A DNA stretch of 63,495 bases from Agilicoccus flavus (GCF_014857905.1 NZ_JACYXE010000015.1:1-63495), one strand, 5' to 3'. Shown: positions 14,804 through 23,506, numbered from the stretch's first letter. The notes: a model not told the origin generated them from the letters alone. Program-made: numbers and translations.

Positions 14804-17013
14804 CGATCAGCCCACCCGCCCCGCCCTCGACACCGACGCCCGGGCCCGACGCACCGCCCGTGGCCGTGCCGGACGCGCCGCCGGCGACGGGGGCACCCGC
14901 TCCCAGGCGGACCGTCGCCGGGCGCGGGTTCGGCGGCATCGGCTCGGACCGGGCCCGGGTCGACGGCCCGGCGAAGGTCACGGGGACGGCCCCCTACGCC
15001 TACGAACAGGAGGTCGAGAACCCCGCCTACCTCTTCGGCGTCACCTCGGCCATCGCCGTCGGCCGCATCGTCGACATCGACACGACGCAGGCCGAACGCG
15101 TCCCGGGGGTGCTGCTCGTCCTGACCCATCGCAACGCGCCGCGGCTGCGCACGAAGCTCATGGGTGAACTCGTCGTCCTGCAGTCCGACCGGGTGCGCCA
15201 CCGGGGCGAGTACATCGGGGCCGTCGTCGCGCAGACCCCCGAAGCGGCCCGCGAGGCGGCGGCGCTCGTGCGGGTGCGCTACGACGACGAGGGCGGCGAC
15301 GTCGACTTCCACGCCGACCATCCCGCCGCCACCGTGCCGAAGCGCGGCGCCGCCGGCAACCCCCGGGAGGAGAAGGGCGATGTCGAAGCGGGGCTGGCGG
15401 GGGCCGCCCACCTCGTCGACGCGACCTACACGACGGCGACGGAGTTCCACAGTCCCATGGAGCCCCACCCCATCACGGCGCTGTGGCACCCGCGGCCCGG
15501 TCTCGACCCCCGCGCCCGCCGCCTGACGATCTACGAGGCCGACCAGGGCCCGATCGCGACCCAGCTCATCCTCGCGCCGATGCTCGGGTTGCTCCCGAAC
15601 CAGATCAAGATCCACTCCCCCTTCGTCGGGGGGGCGTTCGGCGGGAAGGGGATGCCGCACGCGCACGTCATGCTCGTCGTGCTCGCGGCGAAGCTGCTCG
15701 CCGGGCGGCCCGTGAAGTTCGCGCTCACCCGGCAGCAGATGTTCGCCACGGTCGGGTACCGGCCCCCGACCGCGCAGCGGCTGCGCCTCGCCGCCGACGC
15801 CGACGGACGGCTCACGGCGGTCGTGCACGAGTCGGTCTCGCCCACGGCCAAGCTCGCGACCTTCGTCGAGCAGGCCGTCGGCATCACGCGCGTCATGTAC
15901 GCGACCCCGAACCGGCGCACCGAGCAGCGCGTCGTCCCCCTCGACATCGCGCCGGGCACGTTCATGCGCGCCCCGGGCGAGTTCAGCGGGGCGTTCGCGC
16001 TCGAGACGGCGATGGACGAGCTGGCCGTGGCCACCGGGCTCGACCCGATCGAGCTGCGGCGACGCAACGAACCGGACGTCGACCCCGACACCGGCAAGCC
16101 GTGGAGCACCCGCAACCTCCTGGCCTGCCTCGACACGGGCGCGGACCGCTTCGGGTGGGAGGTGCGGACCGGGCGGCCGGGCGAGCGGCGCGACGGCGAG
16201 TGGCTGCTCGGGATGGGGGTGGCCGCGGCGAGCTTCCCCGCCTCGCATGCCCTCTCGACGTGGGCGCGCATCACGTTCGCGGGCGGCCGCTACGTCGTCG
16301 AGCTCCAGGCCAGCGACCTGGGCACCGGGGCCTGGACGATCCTCCCCCAGATCGCGGCCGACGCCCTGGAGGTGCCGGTCGACCTCGTCGACGCCCGGAT
16401 CGGCAGCACGGGCCTGCCCGTCGCGATGATCGCCGGCGGCAGCATGGGCACGTACACGTGGGGCAACTCGATCATCGCGGCGGCGCGGGCGTTCCGGCGC
16501 AAGCACGGGCCGTTGCCGGCCGACGGCGCGACCGCCCGGGCCCAGGGCCGGCTGCCGTCGGGGGCGCGCCAGTTCGCCCGGCACTCCTTCGGCGCACACT
16601 TCGCCGAGGTCGCCGTGAGCGAGGTGACCGGTGAGGTCCGCGTGCGCCGGATGCTCGGCGTCTTCGCGTGCGGCCGCATCGTCAACCCGCGCACCGCGCG
16701 CAGCCAGTTCGTCGGCGGCATGACGATGGGTCTCTCGGCGGCGCTGCACGAGGCGGGGCATCGCGATCCCCGCACCGGGCACGTCGTCAACCACGACCTC
16801 GCCGGGTACCACATCGCCGCCCACGCCGACGTCCTCGACCTCGACGCCGACTGGGTGGAGGAGTTCGACCCCTACGTCTCCCCCACGGGCGCCAAGGGGA
16901 TCGGGGAGGTCGGTATCGTCGGCGTGCCCGCGGCGATCGGGAACGCGATCTACGACGCGACCGGCCGGCGCGTGCGCGATCTGCCGTTCACCCCCGACAA
17001 ACTCGTGGGGTGA
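14800..17013 (+). CDS. paoC: Aldehyde oxidoreductase molybdenum-binding subunit (PaoC/YagR-like)
   Basis: 737-aa catalytic subunit that binds the molybdopterin cytosine dinucleotide cofactor and oxidises aldehydes. A Pro-rich N-terminal ~35 residues precede GFGGIGSDRARVDGPAKVTG. Cofactor-binding segments include FVGGAFGGKG, FMRAPGEFSGAFALE and GGSMGTYTWGNS. The catalytic Glu lies in GAKGIGEVGIVG near the C-terminus. The cofactor-insertion chaperone (PaoD type) is not in the window. The start is the coupled GTG. Confidence 0.9.
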   Translation: MTISPPAPPSTPTPGPDAPPVAVPDAPPATGAPAPRRTVAGRGFGGIGSDRARVDGPAKVTGTAPYAYEQEVENPAYLFGVTSAIAVGRIVDIDTTQAERVPGVLLVLTHRNAPRLRTKLMGELVVLQSDRVRHRGEYIGAVVAQTPEAAREAAALVRVRYDDEGGDVDFHADHPAATVPKRGAAGNPREEKGDVEAGLAGAAHLVDATYTTATEFHSPMEPHPITALWHPRPGLDPRARRLTIYEADQGPIATQLILAPMLGLLPNQIKIHSPFVGGAFGGKGMPHAHVMLVVLAAKLLAGRPVKFALTRQQMFATVGYRPPTAQRLRLAADADGRLTAVVHESVSPTAKLATFVEQAVGITRVMYATPNRRTEQRVVPLDIAPGTFMRAPGEFSGAFALETAMDELAVATGLDPIELRRRNEPDVDPDTGKPWSTRNLLACLDTGADRFGWEVRTGRPGERRDGEWLLGMGVAAASFPASHALSTWARITFAGGRYVVELQASDLGTGAWTILPQIAADALEVPVDLVDARIGSTGLPVAMIAGGSMGTYTWGNSIIAAARAFRRKHGPLPADGATARAQGRLPSGARQFARHSFGAHFAEVAVSEVTGEVRVRRMLGVFACGRIVNPRTARSQFVGGMTMGLSAALHEAGHRDPRTGHVVNHDLAGYHIAAHADVLDLDADWVEEFDPYVSPTGAKGIGEVGIVGVPAAIGNAIYDATGRRVRDLPFTPDKLVG

Positions 17014-17044
17014 CGCCCGCGGCGTCGGGGGCGAGAATGTCGTC

Positions 17045-17377
17045 ATGACCTTCGATGAGGGCCTCGCCCAGCGCATCCGGCACCGTCTCGCGGATCGCGC
17101 CGACATCACCGAGAAGCGCATGTTCGGCGGCCTCGCGTTCCTCGTCGGCGGGCGCATGAGCGTGGCCGCCACGTCCGGGGGCCTCATGGTGCGCATCGAC
17201 CCCGAGGACGGAGCCGAGTACCTCCGGGCGCCGCACGTCGAGCCCTTCGAGATGCGCGGCGCGCCGCTCACGGGCTGGCTGCTCGTCTCGGAGGACGGAC
17301 TCGGGGCCGACGACGATCTCGACCGCTGGATCGACGTGGGCGTCGCCTACGCGAGCACGCTCCCGCCGCCGACCTGA
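17045..17377 (+). CDS. TfoX N-terminal domain protein
   Basis: 110-aa single-domain protein of the TfoX_N family, whose hallmark is the K-R-M-FGGLAFLV-G-RMSV stretch, present here as EKRMFGGLAFLVGGRMSV. Family members outside competent gamma-proteobacteria have no settled role. It starts 31 bp after paoC, so it may be read through from that operon. Confidence 0.8.
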   Translation: MTFDEGLAQRIRHRLADRADITEKRMFGGLAFLVGGRMSVAATSGGLMVRIDPEDGAEYLRAPHVEPFEMRGAPLTGWLLVSEDGLGADDDLDRWIDVGVAYASTLPPPT

Positions 17378-17416
17378 ACCGGCACGTGTTCGGCCGTGTG
17401 GTGTCGGACCCGCGCG

Positions 17417-17618
17417 ATGACGAGCGACGACGTGTGGGACGAGGCCGCGGCCCGGCGGTACGACGAGGACGCGGCCCACATGTTCGCCCCGGACGTGCAA
17501 CCTCATGGCCGAGCACGCCGGCCTCGAACCCGAGCACCGCATCGGTGACCGGGACGGACGGCCCTTCACGAACGACAGCCCGAGCCACGTCTCGGTCCGG
17601 CGCAGGCCCGGCGGGTAG
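17417..17618 (+). pseudogene. Remnant of a class I SAM-dependent methyltransferase
   Basis: The first 27 codons (MTSDDVWDEAAARRYDEDAA, HMFAPDV) read like the N-terminus of an actinobacterial class I methyltransferase. After a junction near 17498-17504 the frame changes and the family's C-terminus is readable (AEHAGLEPEHRIGDRDGRPF, then SHVSVRRRP) to a TAG. The ~170 central residues with the SAM-binding motif are gone. It cannot make an active enzyme. Confidence 0.7.
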
Positions 17619-17665
17619 GTCACGCCGGTTCCCGGTCTTCCTGACCCCCCTGACCGCCCGGTGCG

Positions 17666-17671
17666 TAGGCT
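17666..17671 (+). promoter_or_regulatory. -10 box upstream of the SRPBCC gene
   Basis: TAGGCT about 60 nt before the ATG; a small hairpin (GGGCACC/GGTGCCC) follows in the 5' leader and a GGAG ribosome site sits near the start. Confidence 0.4.
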
Positions 17672-17731
17672 GAAAGGCGGGCACCCCGCCGCGGTCAGCG
17701 GTGCCCGTCCCTTCGGCCCAGGAGTCGTCCC

Positions 17732-18187
17732 ATGCGCACGTACACCGTCAGCCGGAGCCGACACGTCGACGCCCCACCGCCGACGGTCCAGGCGCACGTC
17801 GCGGACTTCCGCGCCTGGCCGGCCTGGTCCCCGTGGGAGGACCTCGACCCGCAGATGCGGCACGACTACACGGGTCCGCAGGCGCGCCCCGGCGCGCGGC
17901 ACACGTGGAAGGGGAACCGCAAGGCGGGCGAAGGCAGCATGCAGATCGTCTCGATCGAACCGGGCCGCATCACCCTCGACCTCCGCTTCGTGCGACCGTT
18001 CGCCTCGCACAGCGAGGTCGAGTTCACCTTCGTGCCCCAGGGCGGCGGCACCGACGTGACCTGGACCATGCACGGTCAGCAGCGTGGACTGATGGCCCTG
18101 GCAGGCCGTGTCGTCAGCATGGACAAGCTCCTCGGCCGCGACCTCGACACGGGGCTCGCCCGGCTGGACACGGTCGCCCGGGGTTGA
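17732..18187 (+). CDS. SRPBCC family (polyketide-cyclase/START-like) protein
   Basis: 151-aa hydrophobic-cavity protein. The pattern VDAPPPTVQAHVADFRAWPAWSPW at the N-terminus, a GSMQIVSIEPGRITLDL middle, a FTFVPQGGGTDVTWTM strand pair and a long C-terminal helix are typical of SRPBCC domains. Ligand unknown. A strong bidirectional terminator follows it. Confidence 0.8.
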   Translation: MRTYTVSRSRHVDAPPPTVQAHVADFRAWPAWSPWEDLDPQMRHDYTGPQARPGARHTWKGNRKAGEGSMQIVSIEPGRITLDLRFVRPFASHSEVEFTFVPQGGGTDVTWTMHGQQRGLMALAGRVVSMDKLLGRDLDTGLARLDTVARG

Positions 18188-18205
18188 CCGACGCCCGGAG
18201 ACGAC

Positions 18206-18239
18206 GGAACGGCCCGCCCCGAGTGGGGCGGGCCGTTCC
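18206..18239. terminator. Bidirectional terminator hairpin
   Basis: A perfect 15-bp stem (GGAACGGCCCGCCCC) with a GAGT loop lies between the convergent SRPBCC and csbD genes. There is little of a T-tract on either side, common in high-GC actinobacteria. Confidence 0.75.
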
Positions 18240-18248
18240 GGTGTCGCG

Positions 18249-18422
18249 TCAGTTGCGGAACGCGTCCTTCACGTTCTCGCCGGCCTGCTTGACGTTGGCC
18301 TTGCTCTGGTCGCCCTGTCCCTCGGCCTCGAGGCTGCGGTCGTTCGTGGCGCGCCCGGTGGCCTCCTTGGCCTTGCCGGCGGCTTCCTCGGCGGCGTTCT
18401 TCGCCTTGTCCGCAATACCCAT
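18249..18422 (-). CDS. CsbD family stress protein
   Basis: 57-aa hydrophilic, Ala/Lys/Glu-rich CsbD-like protein (KAKNAAEEAAGKAKEATGRA, then DRSLEAEGQGDQ). Family members are made under general stress; biochemical role unknown. The ATG with GAGGAGG before it gives the right length; longer readings upstream are not coding-like. A GTTT-N15-GGGTAA promoter lies upstream. Confidence 0.85.
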   Translation of the reverse strand: MGIADKAKNAAEEAAGKAKEATGRATNDRSLEAEGQGDQSKANVKQAGENVKDAFRN

Positions 18423-18462
18423 GTGGTCCTCCTCGTGACGTGGATGAACGTACCCAGCGTCC

Positions 18463-18487
18463 TTACCCGTGGAGCCGGTCCACAAAC
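18463..18487 (-). promoter_or_regulatory. SigB/SigF-type promoter of csbD
   Basis: On the minus strand GTTT (18487-18484), 15 nt, then GGGTAA (18468-18463). This matches the actinobacterial SigB/SigF consensus GTTT-N15-17-GGGTAT. The start codon is ~40 nt downstream. Confidence 0.6.
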
Positions 18488-18784
18488 CCGAGGCCGCTGC
18501 CGAATCCCCCGTCGCCGCTGGTCCACTCGGCTCCGACGGCCCGCGGGGGTCGGACGTTCGACCCGACACGCCACCCCCGTGTCGATTGGCCGGGGGGCCT
18601 CGTCATCTGTACCGTGGTATGCGAGAAGTTCTTCGTCGGGGGGACGATCGCTTGCTCGTCGGCGGGGGAAGCCGCACGGGACACGCACGTCCACGCACCG
18701 AGGTCCATCCGCACCGACCACGCCCACCCCGACCGACCTGCTCGACTCACCGACACTCCATCACGTTCGCAGAAGGGGCCCGAC
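18488..18784. other. Intergenic stretch before the VanY-like peptidase
   Basis: Divergent region between csbD and the peptidase gene. I see no convincing ORF, tRNA or known riboswitch. It probably holds the peptidase promoter, with a possible 5' leader. Confidence 0.4.
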
Positions 18785-20038
18785 GTGCGACTGCAGCACC
18801 GATGGCGCGTGGGCACGACGATCGCCATGGTCGCTTCCGGCCTGTGCCTGACCGCTCCGGCGGTCTCCGCCGCCCCCGCTCCTGCGCCCTCGGCCGGCCC
18901 CGCGGCCGACCCGAACGCGCCGGGTTCGACAGCCGGCGGCAGCGGTGACGACAAGCCGTCCCTGACCCCCGCCCAGGTCAAGGCGCAGGTCGCCCAAGCG
19001 ACCCGGTTGCAGGCCGACCTCGAGAAGAGCAACGCCCAGGTGGCCGCCGCCAGCCGCAAGCTCGCCGCCCTCGCGGCCCGGTCGAACGCTGCGATGTCGG
19101 CCGTGACGGCCGCCAAGGCCGCGGAGGCGACGGCCCGCACCCGCGAGGCGACGCAGCTGCGCCTGCTGCGGTCGCTGTCCCGCCAGGCCGCGGGGGCGCG
19201 GACCGACGTCGACCGCATGGCGTACGAGGCGTACGTCAACGGCTCGACGGCCCTGCGCGACATCGCCGCCATCGTCGACCTCGCCTCCGACACGACCGAC
19301 AACGAGCAGAACGCGGCCCTCGTGCAGTTCCTCGCCGACGCCCGCCGCGCCGACGAACGCCGGTACACCTCCCTCGCCAAAGCGCAGCAGGTGACCGCCA
19401 AGGCCGCCGTCGCCGCCCGCCTCCAGCGCGAGGCGGCGACCGCCAAGGCCGTCGCCGCCCAGAAGCAGGTCGACGGGGCGCTCGCGGCGCAGCAGACGGC
19501 CGTGCTCGACCTGCAGAAGGTCGCCCGCGGCCAGAGCGCCGCCCTCGGCAAGCTCGGCATCACGTCGGGGTCCGGCGGCGGGGTCGACCTCGCCGCCCTC
19601 AAGGACATGGTGACCAAGCCGCTGTGCAGCAGCAACACCGGCGTGTACCCGAACGGGCACCTCCCCGGCGCGGCCCTGTGCGCCATCGAGGGACGTCCCG
19701 GCCACATGATGCGGCCGGTGGCGGCGCGAGCACTGAACGCACTGGCGACGGCGTACAAGAAGGACACGGGCCAGGAGCTGTGCATCACCGACACCTACCG
19801 CTCGTACGCCGCGCAGGTTTCGGTCAAGGCCCGCAAGCCGGTGCTCGCCGCCAAGCCGGGCACGAGCAACCACGGCCTCGGGTTGGCCACCGACCTGTGC
19901 GGGGGCATCGAAAGCTTCGGTACCCCGGCGCACCTGTGGATGACCCAGCACGCCCCCCTGTTCGGCTTCTACCACCCCGCGTGGGCGCAGGCCGACGGGA
20001 GCAAGCCGGAGCCGTGGCACTGGGAGTACGCGCAGTAG
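18785..20038 (+). CDS. Secreted M15 D-alanyl-D-alanine carboxypeptidase (VanY-like) with coiled coil
   Basis: 417-aa exported cell-wall peptidase. A Sec signal peptide (IAMVASGLCLTAPAVSAAPA) is followed by a Pro/Ala linker. Residues ~60-260 form a long coiled coil (Ala/Gln/Lys/Glu-rich, like RipA- or NlpC-associated N-domains). The C-terminal M15B domain has TDTYRSYAAQ, zinc ligands His363 and Asp370 in HGLGLATDL, and His412 in EPWHWEY. It should trim peptidoglycan stem peptides; the coiled coil may dock it to a partner. The GTG start has AGAAGGGG upstream. Confidence 0.85.
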   Translation: MRLQHRWRVGTTIAMVASGLCLTAPAVSAAPAPAPSAGPAADPNAPGSTAGGSGDDKPSLTPAQVKAQVAQATRLQADLEKSNAQVAAASRKLAALAARSNAAMSAVTAAKAAEATARTREATQLRLLRSLSRQAAGARTDVDRMAYEAYVNGSTALRDIAAIVDLASDTTDNEQNAALVQFLADARRADERRYTSLAKAQQVTAKAAVAARLQREAATAKAVAAQKQVDGALAAQQTAVLDLQKVARGQSAALGKLGITSGSGGGVDLAALKDMVTKPLCSSNTGVYPNGHLPGAALCAIEGRPGHMMRPVAARALNALATAYKKDTGQELCITDTYRSYAAQVSVKARKPVLAAKPGTSNHGLGLATDLCGGIESFGTPAHLWMTQHAPLFGFYHPAWAQADGSKPEPWHWEYAQ

Positions 20039-20139
20039 ACGAGTCGAGCACGACGGCAGTGGGGCTCGGCAGGACCCCGTCGGGGGAACCGCCGAGGGGC
20101 CGAGCACGCAGCACCCGACCGAGTGAGCGCCCGCTCACC

Positions 20140-20165
20140 GGAACACCGGCGCCGACGCAGGCGTT
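20140..20165 (+). promoter_or_regulatory. SigR/SigH-type promoter of rbpA
   Basis: GGAAC, exactly 18 nt, then GTT, matching the GGAAT-N18-GTT consensus of the thiol-oxidative-stress sigma factor SigR/SigH. rbpA is a known SigR target in Streptomyces. The start codon is ~55 nt downstream. Confidence 0.7.
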
Positions 20166-20219
20166 GACGCCGAAGAACATGGCCCGACCGGGCCGAGCAA
20201 GGAACGAGGGAGGAACACC

Positions 20220-20567
20220 ATGGCCGAGCGTTCGCTTCGCGGCACCAACCTGAGCGCGCTGAGCATGGAGACGGACGAGAACGTCGTCCTGTCGGAGCGC
20301 CGGATCACGCGATACACGTGCGCGAGCGGCCACGTCTCCGAGCTGCCCTTCTCCGTCGAGGCCGACGTGCCCCCGATCTGGGAGTGCCGTTGCGGCCAGG
20401 AGGCGAAGCTGGTGGACGGGCCCGAGCCCGAGGAGAAGACCGTCAAGGCCGCGCGTACCCACTGGGACATGCTGCTCGAGCGCCGCTCCGTGGCCGAGCT
20501 GGAGGAGTTGCTGCAGGAGCGGCTGACCCTCCTGCGCGCCTCCCGCGGCGAGAAGGTCTCGGCCTGA
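20220..20567 (+). CDS. rbpA: RNA polymerase-binding protein RbpA
   Basis: 115-aa actinobacterial transcription factor that binds sigma-A and the beta subunit and stabilises open complexes; it also affects rifampicin tolerance. Family landmarks are RGTNLSALSMETDENVVLSE at the N-terminus, a zinc-like core with C-x-SGH and ECRCG, and the sigma-interaction C-terminus THWDMLLERRSVAELEELL. AGGGAGGA precedes the ATG. It is a single gene with its own terminator. Confidence 0.95.
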   Translation: MAERSLRGTNLSALSMETDENVVLSERRITRYTCASGHVSELPFSVEADVPPIWECRCGQEAKLVDGPEPEEKTVKAARTHWDMLLERRSVAELEELLQERLTLLRASRGEKVSA

Positions 20568-20586
20568 CCCCAGGCCGGCTGCACGC

Positions 20587-20625
20587 CACGGCGGCCCCGC
20601 ACCCGATCGGTGCGGGGCCGCCGTG
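20587..20625. terminator. Terminator hairpin after rbpA
   Basis: A perfect 17-bp stem (CACGGCGGCCCCGCACC) with a CGATC loop. It separates rbpA from the convergent ppm1 gene and can serve both. Confidence 0.8.
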
Positions 20626-20679
20626 CGTCGGTGGGCGGGGTGAGACCTGAGGGGTCCCCGCGAGAGGCCTGATGCGCCC

Positions 20680-21483
20680 TCAGGACCGGGCGGGGCCGGT
20701 GCGGCGACGGCGCACCGCCTCCCTGATCCGGCGACCCCGGTAGGACAGGCTCCATCCCGCGACGCGCACGAGCGACTCGGCGACGACGTCGCCGCTCATC
20801 TTCGACGCCCCCAGCTCGCGCTCGACGAAGACGATGGGCACCTCGACGATGCGCAGCCCCGCCTGGGCGGCCCGCCACGTGAGGTCGACCTGGAAGCAGT
20901 AGCCCTGCGAGGCGACGTCGGTCAGGCCCATGGTCTCGAGGGCGCCGGCGCGGTACACGCGGAACCCGGCCGTGGCGTCGCGCACCGGCATCCCCAGCAG
21001 CACCCGCACGTAGAGGTTGGCGCCGACACTCAGGGCGCGGCGGTGCGGAGGCCAGTCGAGCACCTCTCCCCCGCGCACCCAGCGCGAGCCGATGACGACG
21101 TCGGCGTCCGCCGCGGCGGCGAGCAGCGCCGGCAGGTCCTCGGGGCGGTGCGACCCGTCGGCGTCCATCTCGACGATCGCGTCGTAGCCGGCGTGCAGGG
21201 CCCAGCGGAACCCCGCGAGGTAGGCGGCGCCGAGACCCTCCTTGGCGCTGCGGTGCAGGACGTGCACCTGCGGGTCCCGGGCGGCGTACTCGTCGGCGAG
21301 GTCCCCCGTGCCGTCGGGTGAGCCGTCGTCGACGACGCAGACGTCGACCTGCGGGACGGCGTCGCGCAGGCGCTCCAGCACCCCTGGCAGGTTCTCCCGC
21401 TCGTTGTACGTGGGCACGAGCACGACGACGCGCTCCAGCTCGGGGCGTCCCGGCGCCGGGGCGGACGGGTCGGACGGGCTCAT
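20680..21483 (-). CDS. ppm1: Polyprenol monophosphomannose synthase
   Basis: 267-aa GT2 glycosyltransferase that moves mannose from GDP-mannose to polyprenol phosphate, giving the donor for lipoglycan and protein mannosylation. It has LVPTYNERENLPGVLERL, VVDDGSPDGTGDLAD, the metal-binding EMDADGSHRPEDLPAL (DxD), and SRWVRGGEV. The fold ends with QVDLTWRAAQAGLRIVEVPI. No membrane domain is present. It overlaps lnt by 4 bp; in mycobacteria the two activities are fused or adjacent. Confidence 0.9.
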   Translation of the reverse strand: MSPSDPSAPAPGRPELERVVVLVPTYNERENLPGVLERLRDAVPQVDVCVVDDGSPDGTGDLADEYAARDPQVHVLHRSAKEGLGAAYLAGFRWALHAGYDAIVEMDADGSHRPEDLPALLAAAADADVVIGSRWVRGGEVLDWPPHRRALSVGANLYVRVLLGMPVRDATAGFRVYRAGALETMGLTDVASQGYCFQVDLTWRAAQAGLRIVEVPIVFVERELGASKMSGDVVAESLVRVAGWSLSYRGRRIREAVRRRRTGPARS

Positions 21484-23087
21484 CGAACTCCTCGGGGGGT
21501 CTGCGGATCGCGACCCAGGCTAGCCCGCGCCCGTCGGCGGCCGGCCCCGGCCGCCACGACCAGCGCGCTCAGGAGCACCGCCGCGACCCGCTCGGGCCAC
21601 GGCCCGAGCCGGGTGGCGGGCGTGAGGTCGGTCGACATCGGCACGGTGCCCGACATGATCGCCGGCGCGAAGTGCGCGGTCCGCTGGTGGACGACGCCGT
21701 CGGGGGTGATGATCCCGCTCACGCCGACGTTGGAGATGTGGACGACGGTCCGGCCGTGCTCGATCGCCCGCAGCCGCGAGATCGCGAGCTGCTGGACCGA
21801 CTCGTCGGTGAGCCCGAACGTCGCGTTGTTCGTCTGGACGGTGATGACGTTCGCGCCGTGGGCGACCCCGTCGCGGACGAGGTCGTCGAAGGCCACCTCG
21901 AAGCAGATGTTGATCGACGCCGCGAGGGTGCCGCCGGACGAGGTCGGCACCTCGAAGACGCCGACCGTGTCGCCGGCGGCGAAATCACGCACGACGAGGT
22001 CGACCTTGTCGGAGAAGTTCCGGAAGAACGAGCGGTACGGGATGTACTCGGCGAACGGCGCGGGTCGCCGCTTGACGTATCGCTGGGTGACGCCGCCGCC
22101 GGGGGCATAGAGCAGGCTCGCGTTGGACACGAAGTCGCCCGGCCCGTCGAGCACCGCGCCGACGACCGTGGGCGCGCCCACCGTCGCGACCGCCGAGGCG
22201 ATGACGGCGGCGGCGTCGGCGTTGCGCAGCGGGTCGATGTCCGAGGCGTTCTCGGGCCACAGCACGAGATCGGGCCGGCGGTAGGTGCCGGCCGCGACCT
22301 GCGCCGCCGCCTCCCCGGTCACGCGGGCGTGGTTGTCGAGGACCGCGCGCCGCTGGGCGTTGAAGTCGAGCCCCATCTGCGGCACGTCGCCCTGGATCGC
22401 CATGACGTCCGCCGTCCCGGTGACGGTCGGGGCGGGGACCGACGCGGCGGCGCCGAGCAGGAGCGCGGCGCTCGCGGCGGCGGAGGCCGCGGCGAGCGAG
22501 GCGGGGCGCCGGCGCGGCGCCGGACCCTCGCCGCGGCGCCGGGCGAGGCGGGGCAACCCCGCGGCCAGGGCCGCGGCGAGGGCGCCGCCGACGAGCGCCA
22601 CGACGAAGGTGACCCCCGGGGCGCCCAGGAGCACGGCCACCCGCGCGAGCGAGCCGTCGGCCTGGGAGAACGACAGACGCGCCCACGGGAACCCACCGAA
22701 CGGCGTCGTGCTGCGGGCGTACTCGGCGACGACCCACGCGAGGGCGCCGGCGACGGGCCGGAGCCTGGACGTCCCCTCGAGCGCGCGGTTCCCGCCCTGC
22801 AGCAGCGCGAGGACGGCCCCCAGAGCGGCGACGTAGAGGGCCTCGAGGGTGGCGAGCGCGGCCCACGGGAGGGGGCCGACGTAGATCCCCGACCACGACA
22901 GCGTCGGGAGGAACATCGCCTCCCCGGCGACCAGACCGAGCAGGAATCCCGTGCGCACGCGGACCCCGACGCACGCGAGGGCGAGGAGCGCGACGCCGAC
23001 GGGGGCGAGGAACCACAGGTCACGCGACGGCATGGCGGCCCAGACGAGGAGACCGGCCGCGAGCGCGCAGGCGAGACGGGCGATCAC
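21480..23087 (-). CDS. lnt: Apolipoprotein N-acyltransferase
   Basis: 535-aa membrane enzyme that N-acylates the lipid-modified Cys of lipoproteins. About six N-terminal transmembrane helices are followed by an extracytoplasmic nitrilase-like domain with the catalytic triad Glu (LWPENASD), Lys (QRYVKRRPAPFAEYIP) and Cys (INICFEVAFDD), and a last C-terminal helix. It is the first gene of an lnt-ppm1 operon. A TTGACA/TAGGTT promoter lies ~385 nt upstream of the ATG, so the leader is unusually long or a separate RNA comes first. Confidence 0.9.
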   Translation of the reverse strand: MIARLACALAAGLLVWAAMPSRDLWFLAPVGVALLALACVGVRVRTGFLLGLVAGEAMFLPTLSWSGIYVGPLPWAALATLEALYVAALGAVLALLQGGNRALEGTSRLRPVAGALAWVVAEYARSTTPFGGFPWARLSFSQADGSLARVAVLLGAPGVTFVVALVGGALAAALAAGLPRLARRRGEGPAPRRRPASLAAASAAASAALLLGAAASVPAPTVTGTADVMAIQGDVPQMGLDFNAQRRAVLDNHARVTGEAAAQVAAGTYRRPDLVLWPENASDIDPLRNADAAAVIASAVATVGAPTVVGAVLDGPGDFVSNASLLYAPGGGVTQRYVKRRPAPFAEYIPYRSFFRNFSDKVDLVVRDFAAGDTVGVFEVPTSSGGTLAASINICFEVAFDDLVRDGVAHGANVITVQTNNATFGLTDESVQQLAISRLRAIEHGRTVVHISNVGVSGIITPDGVVHQRTAHFAPAIMSGTVPMSTDLTPATRLGPWPERVAAVLLSALVVAAGAGRRRARASLGRDPQTPRGVR

Positions 23088-23264
23088 CGGGCGAGTCTAC
23101 GGGGACCTCGGGGGTGGCCCGGGACCACGTCGGCGCGGGCGGCAGACACGGGCGGCACGCCGACGGGCTCGCACACGCGACACCCCAGGACGCCCGCGGA
23201 CCGGGCGGGCGGGAGGCGGCCGACGGCCGGGGGCGGGGCCGCCGAGGGGGTGAGGACCCGAAGA

Positions 23265-23472
23265 CAAGACAAGGCCCGCCACGCCGTTGGGGCCAGCACC
23301 ACGTCACACCAGGGGGTGGGATGGAGCTGTTTTCTACTAGGCGAGCGGGCCTTGTGAGCCGTGCCCCCACCGGGGTGTCGACCGGGGGCGGCCCCTGCGG
23401 CGATCCGACCGGGAGGGGTCGGTCGTTCGTGGGCACCCGTGGTCTCGTCCTGGTTGGCGCGAGCGACGACTT
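23265..23472 (-). ncRNA. Candidate structured leader or small RNA upstream of lnt
   Basis: Downstream of a strong minus-strand promoter lies ~205 nt without a good ORF but with strong stems: CCGACC/GGTCGG (23405-23422), C/G-rich pairs around 23360-23400, and a 10-bp stem CAAGGCCCGC/GCGGGCCTTG (23270-23279 with 23345-23354) followed on the minus strand by TCTTGTCTT. This looks like a stand-alone ncRNA with a terminator, or a cis-acting leader of lnt. I cannot assign it to a known RNA family. The rest of the 575-bp gap (23088-23662) shows nothing else clear. Confidence 0.35.
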
Positions 23473-23478
23473 CGGACC

Positions 23479-23506
23479 AACCTACTTCCCGTCGACCGCC
23501 TGTCAA
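23479..23506 (-). promoter_or_regulatory. Sigma-A promoter reading toward lnt
   Basis: On the minus strand TTGACA (23506-23501), 16 nt, then TAGGTT (23484-23479), a near-consensus housekeeping promoter. The predicted start site is near 23472. Confidence 0.6.

Noticed and set aside
18600-18784. Cyclic-di-AMP riboswitch upstream of the VanY-like peptidase
   Set aside because: Some actinobacterial peptidoglycan hydrolase genes have one, but the conserved core could not be found here.
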